Shown here piece after piece: positions 42,861 through 51,649 of a DNA stretch of 64,000 nucleotides. A program made the position numbers and the translations under genes. The stretch lies in contig NZ_PGLR01000006.1 in the NCBI RefSeq assembly GCF_002803095.1, positions 114,835 through 178,834 of the forward strand, given 5' to 3'. The notes under the pieces were generated by a model. It did no database searches. It had not been told where the DNA came from and worked only from the letters and a program-made list of their open reading frames with translations. Positions within the stretch are counted from its first letter, which is position 1. Each line of letters begins with the position of its first letter. Source of the DNA: Pseudomonas sp. ZH-FAD (GTDB lineage: Bacteria; Pseudomonadota; Gammaproteobacteria; Pseudomonadales; Pseudomonadaceae).

Positions 42861-44108
42861 ATGCTTCGCATCCTTGCCCTGATTCTGCTCAGCAGCCTGA
42901 TCGCTCCGGCCATCGCCGATCAGCGCGCCGATACCCAGCGCCAGCTGGAAGCGGCGCGCCAGGACGTTGCCGAGCTGAAGAAGCTGCTGGAGAAACTGCA
43001 GCAGGAGAAATCCGGCGTGCAGCAACAGCTGAAGAAGACCGAGACCGAGATGGGCGACCTGGAAAACCAGGTCAAGGAACTGCAGCGCGAGCTCAAGGGC
43101 AGCGAGCAGGAAATCCAGCGCCTGGATCAGGAGAAAAAAAAACTTCAGGGCGCGCGCACTGAACAGCAACAGCTGATCGCTATCCAGGCCCGCGCGGCCT
43201 ATCAGAGCGGCCGCCAGGAATACGTCAAGCTGCTGCTCAACCAGCAGAACCCGGAAAAATTCTCACGCACCCTCACCTACTACGACTACCTCAGCCAGGC
43301 GCGTCTCGAACAGCTCGCCGCGTTCAACGAGACCCTGCGCCAATTGGCCAACGTCGAGCAGGAAATCAACAACCACCAGGCCCAGCTGCAGACGCAGAAA
43401 GCGGGCCTGGATGAGCGCCACGCCAAGCTCGCCGAAGCGCGCAAGGAACGCCAGCAGGCCCTGGCCAAGCTCAACCGCGACTTCGCCACCCGTGATCAGC
43501 GGCTCAAGGCGCGCCAGCAGGAACAGGCCGAACTCGGTCGCGTACTGAAGACCATCGAAGAAACCCTGGCCCGCCAGGCGCGCGAGGCCGAAGAGGCGCG
43601 CAAGCGCGCCCTGGCCGCGCAGCAGGCAGAGCAGGCTCGGCCAGGCCAGCAGCCCAGCCAGCCAAGCGGCCCGTTGGTGACATCCGGTGCTGTCTACGGT
43701 GGGCCTTTCGCCAGCGCACGCGGCAAGTTGCCGTGGCCGGTCGATGGCCGATTGGTAGCACGCTACGGAACCCCTCGCGGCGGCGACGCTCGTACTAAGT
43801 GGGATGGCGTGTTGATCGGTGCGCCCGCTGGCAGTCAGGTACGCGCCGTGCATGGTGGTCGCGTGGTATTCGCCGACTGGTTGCGTGGCGCCGGTCTGTT
43901 GGTCATTCTCGACCATGGCAACGGTTATCTGAGCCTGTATGGCCACAACCAGAACCTGCTCAAGAGTGCCGGAGACGTGGTAAAGGCCGGCGACCCCATC
44001 GCCACCGTAGGTAGCAGCGGTGGCCAGGAAACATCGGCACTGTACTTCGCCATTCGCCAGAACGGTCGCCCGAGTGATCCGGCACAGTGGTGCCGCGCGC
44101 AGGGATAA
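42861..44108 (+). CDS. envC: Murein hydrolase activator EnvC-like protein
   Basis: 415 residues with a signal peptide (about 1-19). Two long coiled-coil stretches (about 20-115 and 155-265) lead to a C-terminal LytM/peptidase M23 domain (about 300-410). The zinc ligands are degraded: the HxH near the end is replaced by ALYFAIRQ, and the first His is missing in RTKWDGVLIGAP. This is as in EnvC, which activates amidases AmiA/B at the division site instead of cutting murein itself. The site is periplasmic. A run of nine A residues (43134-43142) lies in the coiled coil. ctpA follows after element B. Confidence 0.92.
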   Translation: MLRILALILLSSLIAPAIADQRADTQRQLEAARQDVAELKKLLEKLQQEKSGVQQQLKKTETEMGDLENQVKELQRELKGSEQEIQRLDQEKKKLQGARTEQQQLIAIQARAAYQSGRQEYVKLLLNQQNPEKFSRTLTYYDYLSQARLEQLAAFNETLRQLANVEQEINNHQAQLQTQKAGLDERHAKLAEARKERQQALAKLNRDFATRDQRLKARQQEQAELGRVLKTIEETLARQAREAEEARKRALAAQQAEQARPGQQPSQPSGPLVTSGAVYGGPFASARGKLPWPVDGRLVARYGTPRGGDARTKWDGVLIGAPAGSQVRAVHGGRVVFADWLRGAGLLVILDHGNGYLSLYGHNQNLLKSAGDVVKAGDPIATVGSSGGQETSALYFAIRQNGRPSDPAQWCRAQG

Positions 44109-44117
44109 CCAAGTTTT

Positions 44118-44241
44118 TGAAAAACGTAAGCGAGGCCGGCAAGACAAGGCAAAAACGGCCGAAGAAGCGGAATTTACGAGCTGTAAATGAGCATTCTGAG
44201 GCCGTTTTTAACGCAGTATTGCCAACGCAGGTAGTTTTTCA
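44118..44241. repeat. Structured intergenic element, copy B
   Basis: 124 bp bounded by TGAAAAAC (44118-44125) and GTTTTTCA (44234-44241). Central stem AAAAACGGCC (44151-44160) / GGCCGTTTTT (44200-44209), inner stem TTTAC/GTAAA (44173-44177, 44183-44187) and the conserved TGAGCATTCTGA. It fills most of the gap between envC and ctpA. Confidence 0.8.
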
Positions 44242-44280
44242 GCAGCCTGGTGGCGCCTAATTTAACTAGGAGTTGTCTTC

Positions 44281-45597
44281 ATGTCTCATCGCTTCCGCCC
44301 CACCTGCCTGGCCTTGGCCCTCGGGCTGCTGCTCGGCGCTCCAGCCCTGCACGCCGCCGAGCCTGCCCCCGCGCCGGCAGCGGCGGCAAGCGGCAAGGCC
44401 CCGTTGCCGCTGGATGATCTGCGCACCTTCGCCGAGGTGATGGACCGCATCAAGGCAGCCTACGTCGAGCCGGTGAGCGACAAGACCCTGCTGGAGAATG
44501 CCATCAAGGGCATGCTCAGCAACCTCGACCCGCACTCGGCCTACCTCGAGCCGGAAGCCTTCGCCGAGCTGCAGGAAAGCACCAGCGGCGAGTTCGGCGG
44601 CCTGGGCATCGAGGTCGGCATGGAGGATGGCTTCGTCAAGGTGGTCTCGCCCATCGACGACACGCCGGCATCGAAGGCCGGCATCCAGCCCGGCGACCTG
44701 ATCGTCAAGATCGACGGCCAGCCGACCAAGGGCCTGTCGATGATGGAAGCCGTGGACAAGATGCGCGGCAAGGCCGGTAGCACGATCGAGCTGACACTGG
44801 TGCGTGATGGCGGTCGCCCGTTCGACCTGACCCTGACCCGCGCGGTGATCAAGGTGCGCAGCGTGAAGAGCCAGATGCTCGAAGACGGCTACGGCTATCT
44901 GCGTATCTCGCAATTCCAGGTCAATACCGGCGAAGAGGTCGGCAAGGCGCTGACCAAACTGCGCCAGGACAACGGCAACAAGAAACTGCGCGGCCTGGTC
45001 ATGGACCTGCGCAACAACCCGGGCGGCGTTCTGCAGGCGGCCGTGGAAGTCACCGACCACTTCCTCAAGAGCGGCCTGATCGTCTACACCGAAGGCCGCC
45101 TGGCCAATTCCGAACTGCGTTTCAACGCCGACCCGGCCGACGCCAGCGAAGGCGTACCGCTGGTGGTGCTGATCAATGGCGGCAGCGCCTCTGCTTCGGA
45201 GATCGTCGCAGGTGCGCTGCAGGATCACAAACGCGCGGTACTGATGGGCACCGACAGCTTCGGCAAGGGCTCGGTACAGACCGTACTGCCGCTGAACAAC
45301 GACCGCGCGCTGAAGCTGACCACCGCCCTGTATTTCACGCCCAACGGCCGTTCGATCCAGGCTCAGGGCATCGTCCCGGACATCGAAGTGGCGCGCGCCA
45401 AGCTCACCCGCGAGCAGGACAGTGAAGGCATCAAGGAAGCCGACCTGCAGGGCCACCTGGGCAATGGCAACGGCGGCGCTGATCGCCCGAGCAAGGCTGC
45501 CCAGGCAGCACGCGCCGAGCGCCCGCAGGACGACGACTACCAGCTGAGCCAGGCCCTCAACCTGCTCAAGGGCCTGAGCGTCACACGCGGCAACTGA
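44281..45597 (+). CDS. ctpA: Carboxy-terminal processing protease CtpA (S41)
   Basis: 438 residues. Signal peptide to about Ala26; PDZ domain about 100-185 (GGLGIEVGMEDGFVKVVSPI); S41 protease core after that. The catalytic Ser302 lies in NGGSASASEI, and the lysine about 27 residues later in SFGKGSVQ. Ser302 is also the number used for P. aeruginosa CtpA (PA5134). That protease, with the lipoprotein LbcA, degrades peptidoglycan cross-link hydrolases in the periplasm. The envC-ctpA order is widely conserved. It ends at a strong terminator. Confidence 0.95.
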   Translation: MSHRFRPTCLALALGLLLGAPALHAAEPAPAPAAAASGKAPLPLDDLRTFAEVMDRIKAAYVEPVSDKTLLENAIKGMLSNLDPHSAYLEPEAFAELQESTSGEFGGLGIEVGMEDGFVKVVSPIDDTPASKAGIQPGDLIVKIDGQPTKGLSMMEAVDKMRGKAGSTIELTLVRDGGRPFDLTLTRAVIKVRSVKSQMLEDGYGYLRISQFQVNTGEEVGKALTKLRQDNGNKKLRGLVMDLRNNPGGVLQAAVEVTDHFLKSGLIVYTEGRLANSELRFNADPADASEGVPLVVLINGGSASASEIVAGALQDHKRAVLMGTDSFGKGSVQTVLPLNNDRALKLTTALYFTPNGRSIQAQGIVPDIEVARAKLTREQDSEGIKEADLQGHLGNGNGGADRPSKAAQAARAERPQDDDYQLSQALNLLKGLSVTRGN

Positions 45598-45613
45598 GCC
45601 AGCAGGCCATACG

Positions 45614-45643
45614 AAAAAGCCCGGACAACTGTCCGGGCTTTTT
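45614..45643 (+). terminator. Rho-independent terminator of ctpA
   Basis: AAAAAGCCCGGAC (45614-45626), loop AACT, GTCCGGGCTTTTT (45631-45643), 16 nt past the stop. Confidence 0.93.
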
Positions 45644-45655
45644 CTTTGGCGAAGC

Positions 45656-45740
45656 CCGTAGGGTGCGCCGTGCGCACCTAGGCTGGCACCAGCGTCACGG
45701 CTGGTGTGCACGGCCTAGGCGGCACCGCGACACCCTACGG
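45656..45740. repeat. Inverted repeat pair, CCGTAGGGTG type
   Basis: CCGTAGGGTG (45656-45665) is exactly inverted at 45731-45740. Nested CCTAGGC and GGCTGG/CCAGC segments fold inward. Related to the hairpin GGTGCGC-ACG-GCGCACC at 57319-57335 and to 30813-30832. It separates ctpA from the convergent solute-binding gene. Confidence 0.75.
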
Positions 45741-45742
45741 TT

Positions 45743-46498
45743 TTACAGATAGTTCTCGGTAATGTCGTCGATGAAGCCTTCGCTGCGCAGCTCATCCAGC
45801 GCCTTCTGCAGTCGCTGTACCACCTCGTCCGGGGTATCCTTGTTCAGCGCCAAGTACAGCTCGGCATCCCTGAAACGCAGCACGGTATTGAGACCGGTAA
45901 CGTCTTCCTGCTTGGCCAGATAACGACCCACCGGGTCGGTGGTGGCCCACAGGTCGATTTGCCCGCGCACCAGCTTCTTCACGTTCTCCTGGTCACGCAG
46001 GGCGTTGATCGGCTCCAGGCCCTGGCTCTCCAGATTCTGGCTGACGGCATCGTTCTTGTAGGCACCGATGCGATATTTGGCAGCATCCTGCAGACTCGAC
46101 ACCTTGATGTCGTTACCCGGCGCAGCGAGCAACACCCAGCCGGTCTTGGCGATCGGGCCGACCCATTTGAACAGTGGCTTGCGCTCCTCGGTATAGGTGG
46201 TGGAGAACAGCCCGTAGTTGGGTTTGTCCAGTGTCAGGCGATAGAGGCGGTCCCATGGGAAACGCAGGGTCAGGGTGTAGTCGATGCCGGCACGCTTGAA
46301 CATCTCGCGCACGATGTCGGCACTGATGCCATCGATACCGTCGTCACGGGCGAAGTTCTTGTCGTCCACCGCCATGTTGAAGGGCGGGAAATTCTCGGTC
46401 AGCAGCACCACCTTGTAATCCTGGGGCAACTCCGCGTACGCGGAACCGCAAAGCATGAACAAGGTGACAAACAGGCTTTTCTTCAGAGTATTCAGCAT
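45743..46498 (-). CDS. Polar amino acid-type periplasmic solute-binding protein, paralogue 1
   Basis: 251 residues; signal peptide to about Ala21 (GSAYA). SBP family 3 fold: VVLLTENFPPFNMAVDD at the start, ISADIVREMFKRAGIDYTL, then RYLAKQ and RDAELYLALNKDTPDEVVQRL. Many ligand-site residues differ from classic HisJ. No permease or ATPase gene is adjacent. It is the last of three tandem paralogues (about half the residues identical by eye with paralogue 2). Other start: ATG 46516. Such orphan proteins may feed a remote transporter or act as sensors. Confidence 0.88.
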   Translation of the reverse strand: MLNTLKKSLFVTLFMLCGSAYAELPQDYKVVLLTENFPPFNMAVDDKNFARDDGIDGISADIVREMFKRAGIDYTLTLRFPWDRLYRLTLDKPNYGLFSTTYTEERKPLFKWVGPIAKTGWVLLAAPGNDIKVSSLQDAAKYRIGAYKNDAVSQNLESQGLEPINALRDQENVKKLVRGQIDLWATTDPVGRYLAKQEDVTGLNTVLRFRDAELYLALNKDTPDEVVQRLQKALDELRSEGFIDDITENYL

Positions 46499-46631
46499 AA
46501 GACGTACCGCTCGCATGATTTTGGTTATGGCTAGCGACATCCTTGCATGGGCCTGAGCCCGGTCATTGGCACTCAGTGGCTTTGCCATCCATGGCAAGCG
46601 ACCGGCTCGTGGCCGGTCGCGTGTTCGGTGC

Positions 46632-47387
46632 TTACAGGTAGTTGTTCAGCGTCTCGTCGACAAAGCCTTCGGCGCGCATCTGATCCAGTGCTGCCTGTAG
46701 CTTGGCGACGATCTCGTCAGGCATTTCCTTGTTCAGTGCCAGGTAAAGCTCGGCACTGTCGAAGCGCAACACGGTGCGCAGACCGGAGATACCCTCCTGC
46801 TTGGCCAGGTAGCGGCCGGCAGGATCACCGGTGGCCCATAGATCGATCTGCCCGGCCATCAGCTTGCGGGCATTTTCCTGGTCACGCAACGAGGTGCTGT
46901 GCTCCACACCCTTGTCGACCAGATATTCGGAGATAGCGTCGCCCTTGTAGGCACCAATGCGATACTGCCTGGCCTCATCCAGGCTGGCCAGGTTGATCGA
47001 ACTGTCGCCCTTGGCCAGCAGTACCCAGTCATCAGGACCGATCGGGCCAACCCACTTGAACAGTTGCTCACGCTCCGGCAGGCGCGCGGTGACAAAAACG
47101 CCATAGTTCGGTTTTTCCAGGGCCAGCTTGTAGATACGATCCCAGGGGAAACGCAGGGTCAGGCTGTACTTGACCCCGGCACGCTTGAACATCTCTCTGA
47201 CCACATCCACGGCAATGCCATCGATATTGTCTTCCTGAGCGAAGTTCTTACCGTTGATCGCCATGTTGTAAGGCGGGAAATTCTCGGTCAGCAGGACCAC
47301 GCTGTAGTTCGGGTCCACTTCGGCGCGCACCGCGCCAGCGAGCACCATAAGGGTGCCAGCGAACGCGATTAGCAGACGTTTGAACAT
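46632..47387 (-). CDS. Polar amino acid-type periplasmic solute-binding protein, paralogue 2
   Basis: 251 residues; signal peptide to about Ala22 (GAVRA). It shares with paralogue 1 the blocks SVVLLTENFPPYNMAI, VDVVREMFKRAGVKYSLTLR, FKWVGPI, LRDQENARKLMAGQIDLWAT and SAELYLALNKEMPDEIV. It ends in the same NYL tripeptide. The two are the closest pair of the three, so they stem from the more recent duplication. Transcribed leftward; the gap to paralogue 1 is 133 nt, enough for its own promoter. Confidence 0.88.
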   Translation of the reverse strand: MFKRLLIAFAGTLMVLAGAVRAEVDPNYSVVLLTENFPPYNMAINGKNFAQEDNIDGIAVDVVREMFKRAGVKYSLTLRFPWDRIYKLALEKPNYGVFVTARLPEREQLFKWVGPIGPDDWVLLAKGDSSINLASLDEARQYRIGAYKGDAISEYLVDKGVEHSTSLRDQENARKLMAGQIDLWATGDPAGRYLAKQEGISGLRTVLRFDSAELYLALNKEMPDEIVAKLQAALDQMRAEGFVDETLNNYL

Positions 47388-47471
47388 GACATTTCTCTTT
47401 CTATGAAAAGGCAGACCACCTCAGGATAACCGCCACGCCCTCCCCGGCCCAGCGATTACTGGCAGTGTGCC

Positions 47472-48206
47472 TCAGTAGCGCGCCTCGATACTCCTCAACG
47501 CACCCTCAGCCCGCAGCGAGTCCAGTGCACTTTGCAACTTCTGCACCAGCTCATCAGGAGTCTGCAGGTTGAGCGCCAGGTAGAGATCAGCGGTGTGCAG
47601 ATTCTGCACCACCTTGAGGTTCTCCAGGCCCTCCTGGCGCGCGACGAAACGCCCCGCCTGATTGGAGGTAACCCACAAGTCGATCTGGCCCCTTTCCAGC
47701 TTCTTGACGTTCTCGCTGTCACGCAACGCCGTCTGTACCTCCAGACCACGATCGAGCAGGAACTGGGTCTTGGCGTCACCTTTATAGCCACCGATACGGT
47801 AACGCCGTGCGTCGTCGAGACTGCTCAACTGGATCGAACTGTCACCCTTGCTGAACAGCACCCATTCGTTCCTGGCGATCGGCCCTACCCACTTGAACAG
47901 CCCTTCGCGCTCTGCGGTACGCGCGGTGGAAAACAGCCCATAGCCCGCGTCATCCAGCGTCTGCTGGTAAACACGCTGCCAGGGGAAGCGCAAGATCTGT
48001 TGGCACTGGACCTGGGCGCGCTCGCACACCGCGCGCAGGATGTCCGAGCTCATGCCCGTCACGCCATCGTCACGGGCATAGTTGGTACCGGCGACCGACA
48101 TATTGAAGGGGGGCAGATTCTCCGTGAGCAGCACCAGCGGTTCGGCGCGCGCAAGGCTGAGGCCACACGACAGGGCCAGGACGGTCAAGAATCGAATGAG
48201 GAACAT
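47472..48206 (-). CDS. Polar amino acid-type periplasmic solute-binding protein, paralogue 3
   Basis: 244 residues; signal peptide to about Ala21 (SLARA). Same plan as the other two (LVLLTENLPPFNMSVAG, LFKWVGPIARNEWVLF, LRDSENVKKLERGQIDLWVT, LQTPDELVQKL) but more diverged. It has an extra Cys pair (VCERAQVQCQ) that could form a disulfide. It is first of the tandem set. In P. aeruginosa PA5137-PA5139 occupy the same place before hisF, so the triplication is old. Confidence 0.88.
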   Translation of the reverse strand: MFLIRFLTVLALSCGLSLARAEPLVLLTENLPPFNMSVAGTNYARDDGVTGMSSDILRAVCERAQVQCQQILRFPWQRVYQQTLDDAGYGLFSTARTAEREGLFKWVGPIARNEWVLFSKGDSSIQLSSLDDARRYRIGGYKGDAKTQFLLDRGLEVQTALRDSENVKKLERGQIDLWVTSNQAGRFVARQEGLENLKVVQNLHTADLYLALNLQTPDELVQKLQSALDSLRAEGALRSIEARY

Positions 48207-48393
48207 GGGGACTCCGTGTCGGAAAGATCGGCAGGCAATAGCCGTCTGCGAAATGCAGGGCCATAAGTTTTGGGAATGATGGGCAATGTTAGCCGGATCG
48301 CTGGCACTTTGCCGTCGACTCGCCCGCAGCTTTTGTTACCGGCTCTGTCGAGCGATCAACGGGCCACGAGCGTGACCCGAACAGACCGGGGCC

Positions 48394-49164
48394 TTAGCGC
48401 ACCACGATACCGCGACTGGCCAAATAGGCCTTGGCTTCCGGCACGGTGTACTCGCCGAAGTGGAAGATGCTCGCGGCCAGCACGGCATCGGCCTTGCCTT
48501 CGAGGATGCCGTCGGCCAGGTGCTGGAGGTTGCCGACGCCACCAGAGGCGATCACCGGCACGCGCACGGCCTCGCTGATGGCGCGGGTCACACCGAGGTC
48601 GTAACCGCTCTTCACACCGTCCTGATCCATGCTGGTCAGCAGGATCTCACCGGCGCCCAGGTCTTCCATCTTGCGCGCCCAAGCAACGGCATCGAGGCCG
48701 GTCGGCTTACGCCCGCCATGGGTGAAGATCTCCCAACGGCCCGGCTCACCCGGCGCAGACACACGCTTGGCGTCGATGGCGACGACGATGCACTGCGAGC
48801 CGAAACGCGCGGCAGCCTCGCCGACGAACTCGGGATTGAACACCGCAGCGGTGTTGATCGACACCTTGTCGGCGCCGGCATTGAGCAGGTTGCGAATGTC
48901 CTGCACGGTGCGCACGCCGCCACCGACGGTGAGCGGGATGAACACCTGGCTGGCCATGCGCTCGACGGTGTGCAGGGTGGTGTCGCGGCCGTCGACGCTG
49001 GCGGTGATGTCGAGGAAGGTGATCTCGTCAGCGCCCTGCTCATCGTAGCGGCGAGCGATCTCCACCGGATCACCGGCGTCGCGGATGTTCTCGAACTTGA
49101 CGCCCTTGACCACGCGGCCGTTGTCCACGTCGAGGCAGGGGATAATGCGTTTAGCCAGTGCCAT
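48394..49164 (-). CDS. hisF: Imidazole glycerol phosphate synthase, cyclase subunit
   Basis: 256 residues, a (beta/alpha)8 barrel. With HisH it makes imidazole glycerol phosphate and AICAR from PRFAR and glutamine-derived ammonia. Catalytic Asp11 is in [17 protein letters not shown], and the second Asp (about 130) is in [17 protein letters not shown] and [11 protein letters not shown] are the phosphate-binding loops. It is last in the leftward his cluster (hisB, hisH, DUF2164, hisA, hisF), separated from hisA by a 77-nt gap that holds a REP pair. Confidence 0.98.
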   Translation of the reverse strand: MALAKRIIPCLDVDNGRVVKGVKFENIRDAGDPVEIARRYDEQGADEITFLDITASVDGRDTTLHTVERMASQVFIPLTVGGGVRTVQDIRNLLNAGADKVSINTAAVFNPEFVGEAAARFGSQCIVVAIDAKRVSAPGEPGRWEIFTHGGRKPTGLDAVAWARKMEDLGAGEILLTSMDQDGVKSGYDLGVTRAISEAVRVPVIASGGVGNLQHLADGILEGKADAVLAASIFHFGEYTVPEAKAYLASRGIVVR

Positions 49165-49173
49165 ACGGAGCTC

Positions 49174-49240
49174 CCGTAGGGTGGGTGCAACCCACCGATA
49201 AAGATTGCGTCAATTGCGGCGGGTTTCACCCGCCCTACGG
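49174..49240. repeat. REP-like inverted pair inside the his operon
   Basis: CCGTAGGGTGGGTGCAACCC (from 49174) faces a sequence ending CACCCGCCCTACGG (49240). It fills the hisA-hisF gap. Since both genes read leftward, the transcript carries this fold between them and it may affect mRNA stability. Confidence 0.75.
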
Positions 49241-49241
49241 C

Positions 49242-49979
49242 TCAACCCTTGAAGCTGTCGCAGAAGGCCTGCGCCTCGGCCACATCCAGGGTGCCTTCGT
49301 AGATCGCGCGGCCGGTGATGGCGCCGATGATGCCGGGCGAGCGCGCCAGCAGCAGCTTCTCGATATCACCCAGGTTGTGGATGCCGCCGGAGGCGATCAC
49401 CGGAATGCGGCTGGCAGCGGCCAGCGCGGCGGTGGCTTCGACGTTGCAGCCCTGCATCATGCCGTCTTTGGCGATGTCGGTATAAACGATGGCAGACACG
49501 CCATCGGCCTCGAAGCGCTTGGCCAGGTCGGTGGCCTGCACGCTGGAGACTTCAGCCCAGCCGTCGGTGGCGACGAAACCGTCCTTGGCGTCCAGGCCGA
49601 CGATGACCTTGCCGGGGAAGGCCTTGCACGCCTCGGTGACAAACTCCGGCTCTTTCACGGCCTTGGTGCCGATGATCACGTAGCTGACGCCAGCCCGCAC
49701 GTAGTGCTCGATGGTTTCCAGAGTACGGATGCCGCCGCCGATCTGGATCGGCAGGGTCGGGTAGCGCCTGGCAATGGCGGTGACGACCTCGCCGTTGACC
49801 GGTTGGCCTTCGAAGGCGCCGTTCAGGTCGACCAGATGCAGACGACGGCAGCCACCCTCGACCCACTTGGCAGCCATGCTCACCGGATCATCGGAGAACA
49901 CCGTGGAGTCTTCCATACGGCCCTGACGCAGACGCACGCAGGCGCCGTCCTTCAGATCGATAGCGGGGATAATCAGCAT
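49242..49979 (-). CDS. hisA: Phosphoribosylformimino-5-aminoimidazole carboxamide ribotide isomerase
   Basis: 245 residues, a (beta/alpha)8 barrel related to HisF. Performs the Amadori rearrangement of ProFAR to PRFAR. Catalytic Asp8 lies in [11 protein letters not shown], and the second Asp (about 130) in [14 protein letters not shown] and GGIHNLGDI bind phosphates. The ATG at 49979 gives the family N-terminus; upstream reading is non-family. The gap to the upstream DUF2164 gene is 37 nt, in the same transcript. Confidence 0.98.
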   Translation of the reverse strand: MLIIPAIDLKDGACVRLRQGRMEDSTVFSDDPVSMAAKWVEGGCRRLHLVDLNGAFEGQPVNGEVVTAIARRYPTLPIQIGGGIRTLETIEHYVRAGVSYVIIGTKAVKEPEFVTEACKAFPGKVIVGLDAKDGFVATDGWAEVSSVQATDLAKRFEADGVSAIVYTDIAKDGMMQGCNVEATAALAAASRIPVIASGGIHNLGDIEKLLLARSPGIIGAITGRAIYEGTLDVAEAQAFCDSFKG

Positions 49980-50016
49980 CGGTTGAACCTGCTCAAGTTT
50001 GAATTCGGTAAGGCGC

Positions 50017-50271
50017 TCAGCTCTTTTCGAGCGCCCAGAGGTCACTCTCGATGCTTTCGAACCTGTCCTTCAGGTGCGCCTGCACGTCGAGAATCGCCTT
50101 GTTGTAGTAGTGCGGCGCCAGCTCGCGGGTGATCTGGTCGAGGATTTCCTGCACTTCGAAGGTGCCCAGTTGCAGCTCGAAACGCTCATCGAGAAAGCGT
50201 TGCAACATCAGCAGCGCGGCCTGCTCCTGGGCAGGCTCGAGCGCAAGACCGGGAACCTTGCTGCGGGCCAT
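50017..50271 (-). CDS. DUF2164 small protein inside the his cluster
   Basis: 84 residues, soluble and charged. Conserved DUF2164 stretches are [20 protein letters not shown] and [19 protein letters not shown]. No catalytic motif is visible and the function is unknown. Its ATG overlaps the hisH stop by one base (TAATG), so its translation is coupled to hisH, and hisA follows 37 nt on. The tight linkage to histidine genes in pseudomonads suggests co-expression; any role in histidine synthesis is a guess. Confidence 0.85.
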   Translation of the reverse strand: MARSKVPGLALEPAQEQAALLMLQRFLDERFELQLGTFEVQEILDQITRELAPHYYNKAILDVQAHLKDRFESIESDLWALEKS

Positions 50272-50909
50272 TACCAGCGCCCATCCCAGGCGGCGAAGTT
50301 CTGCAGCAGCTGCAGGCCATGGGTATGGCTCTTCTCCGGGTGGAACTGCACGGCGAAGCGCGAGCCCTCGGCCAGTGCCGCGGCGAAGTCCTTGCCGTAG
50401 TGACCGCGACCGACCACCTGCTGCGGCTTGCCGGCCTCGATGTAATAGCTGTGCACGAAGTAGAAGCGCGCATTGTCCGGGATGTCGTGCCACAGCGGGT
50501 GCTTGACCGCCTGACTGACCTCGTTCCAGCCCATGTGCGGCACCTTGAGGCGCTCGCCGTCCTCGTTCAGGTCCTTGCCGAAGAAGCGTACCTGGCCGGG
50601 AAACAGGCCGATGCAGTCGACGCCGTCGTTCTCCTCGCTGCGCTCGAGCAGCGCCTGCATACCGACGCAGATACCGAGGAAGGGACGGTCGGCGCTGACC
50701 TCGCGCACTAGCTCGTCGAAACCCAGACGCCTGATCTCGGCCATGCAGTCGCGGATCGCACCGACACCGGGGAACACCACGCGGTCGGCCTCGCGAATCA
50801 CCTTGGCGTCCGAGGTCACCAGCACGCGGCCGGCGCCAACGTGCTCCAGCGCCTTGGCCACCGAGTGCAGGTTGCCCATGCCATAGTCGATTACGGCTAC
50901 CGTCTGCAT
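50271..50909 (-). CDS. hisH: Imidazole glycerol phosphate synthase, glutamine amidotransferase subunit
   Basis: 212 residues, a class I glutamine amidotransferase. It supplies ammonia to HisF. The nucleophile is Cys81 in [11 protein letters not shown], and the His-x-Glu pair is in [12 protein letters not shown] near the C-terminus. [12 protein letters not shown] and VFPGVGAI are typical of HisH. Its start directly abuts the hisB stop with no intervening base. PA5142 is the equivalent. Confidence 0.98.
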   Translation of the reverse strand: MQTVAVIDYGMGNLHSVAKALEHVGAGRVLVTSDAKVIREADRVVFPGVGAIRDCMAEIRRLGFDELVREVSADRPFLGICVGMQALLERSEENDGVDCIGLFPGQVRFFGKDLNEDGERLKVPHMGWNEVSQAVKHPLWHDIPDNARFYFVHSYYIEAGKPQQVVGRGHYGKDFAAALAEGSRFAVQFHPEKSHTHGLQLLQNFAAWDGRW

Positions 50910-51503
50910 TTACAGACAGCCCTTGGTCGACGGCATCTGCCCGGCCATGCGCGGGTCCAGTTCCACCGCCATGCGCAGCGCGCGGCCGAAGGCCTTGAAC
51001 ACAGTCTCGATCTGGTGGTGGGTGTTGTGCCCACGCAGGTTGTCGATGTGCAGCGACACCAGCGCGTGGTTGACGAAGCCCTGGAAGAACTCCTGGAACA
51101 GGTCAACGTCGAAGTTGCCAACCACCGCGCGGGTGAACGGCACGTGCATCTGCAGGCCCGGGCGACCGGAGAAGTCGATCACCACGCGCGACAGCGCTTC
51201 GTCCAGCGGCACGTAGGAATGGCCGTAACGGGTCATGCCCTTCTTGTCGCCAATGGCCTTGGTGAAGGCCTGGCCGAGGGTAATGCCGACGTCCTCGACG
51301 GTGTGGTGGTCGTCGATATGCAGATCGCCCTTGCACTCGATATCGAGGTCGATCAGACCATGACGGGCGATCTGGTCGAGCATGTGCTCGAGAAAGGGCA
51401 CACCGATATCGAAGCGCGCCTTACCGGTGCCATCCAGGTTGATCGAGACCTTGACCTGGGTCTCCAGGGTGTTGCGCTCGACGAATGCCGTACGTTCGGC
51501 CAT
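50910..51503 (-). CDS. hisB: Imidazoleglycerol-phosphate dehydratase (monofunctional)
   Basis: 197 residues. Dehydrates imidazole glycerol phosphate to imidazole acetol phosphate using Mn2+. Metal motifs are [24 protein letters not shown] and [26 protein letters not shown]. It lacks the N-terminal HAD histidinol-phosphatase domain of the enterobacterial protein, so another enzyme must do that step (see the HAD gene at 17152). The ATG at 51503 is chosen over an upstream ATG at 51515. First gene of the his cluster. Confidence 0.98.
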   Translation of the reverse strand: MAERTAFVERNTLETQVKVSINLDGTGKARFDIGVPFLEHMLDQIARHGLIDLDIECKGDLHIDDHHTVEDVGITLGQAFTKAIGDKKGMTRYGHSYVPLDEALSRVVIDFSGRPGLQMHVPFTRAVVGNFDVDLFQEFFQGFVNHALVSLHIDNLRGHNTHHQIETVFKAFGRALRMAVELDPRMAGQMPSTKGCL

Positions 51504-51597
51504 CACCAGCTCCACGAATTACTAACGGAAAAAGGCCAGTATTATAGGCGCGCCAGGGCGGCAACGGCTACCGGCGATGGTCGGACGGGCAGAAACG

Positions 51598-51635
51598 AAA
51601 AAGCCCGCGCAGGCGCGAGGCCTGAGCGGGCTTTT
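51598..51635 (-). terminator. Rho-independent terminator of the MFS gene
   Basis: Read leftward: AAAAGCCCGC (51635-51626), a 17-nt loop containing its own AGGC/GCCT stem, then GCGGGCTTTTT (51608-51598). It lies 14 nt past the MFS stop and upstream of hisB. Confidence 0.88.
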
Positions 51636-51649
51636 CCACAAGCACGGCG

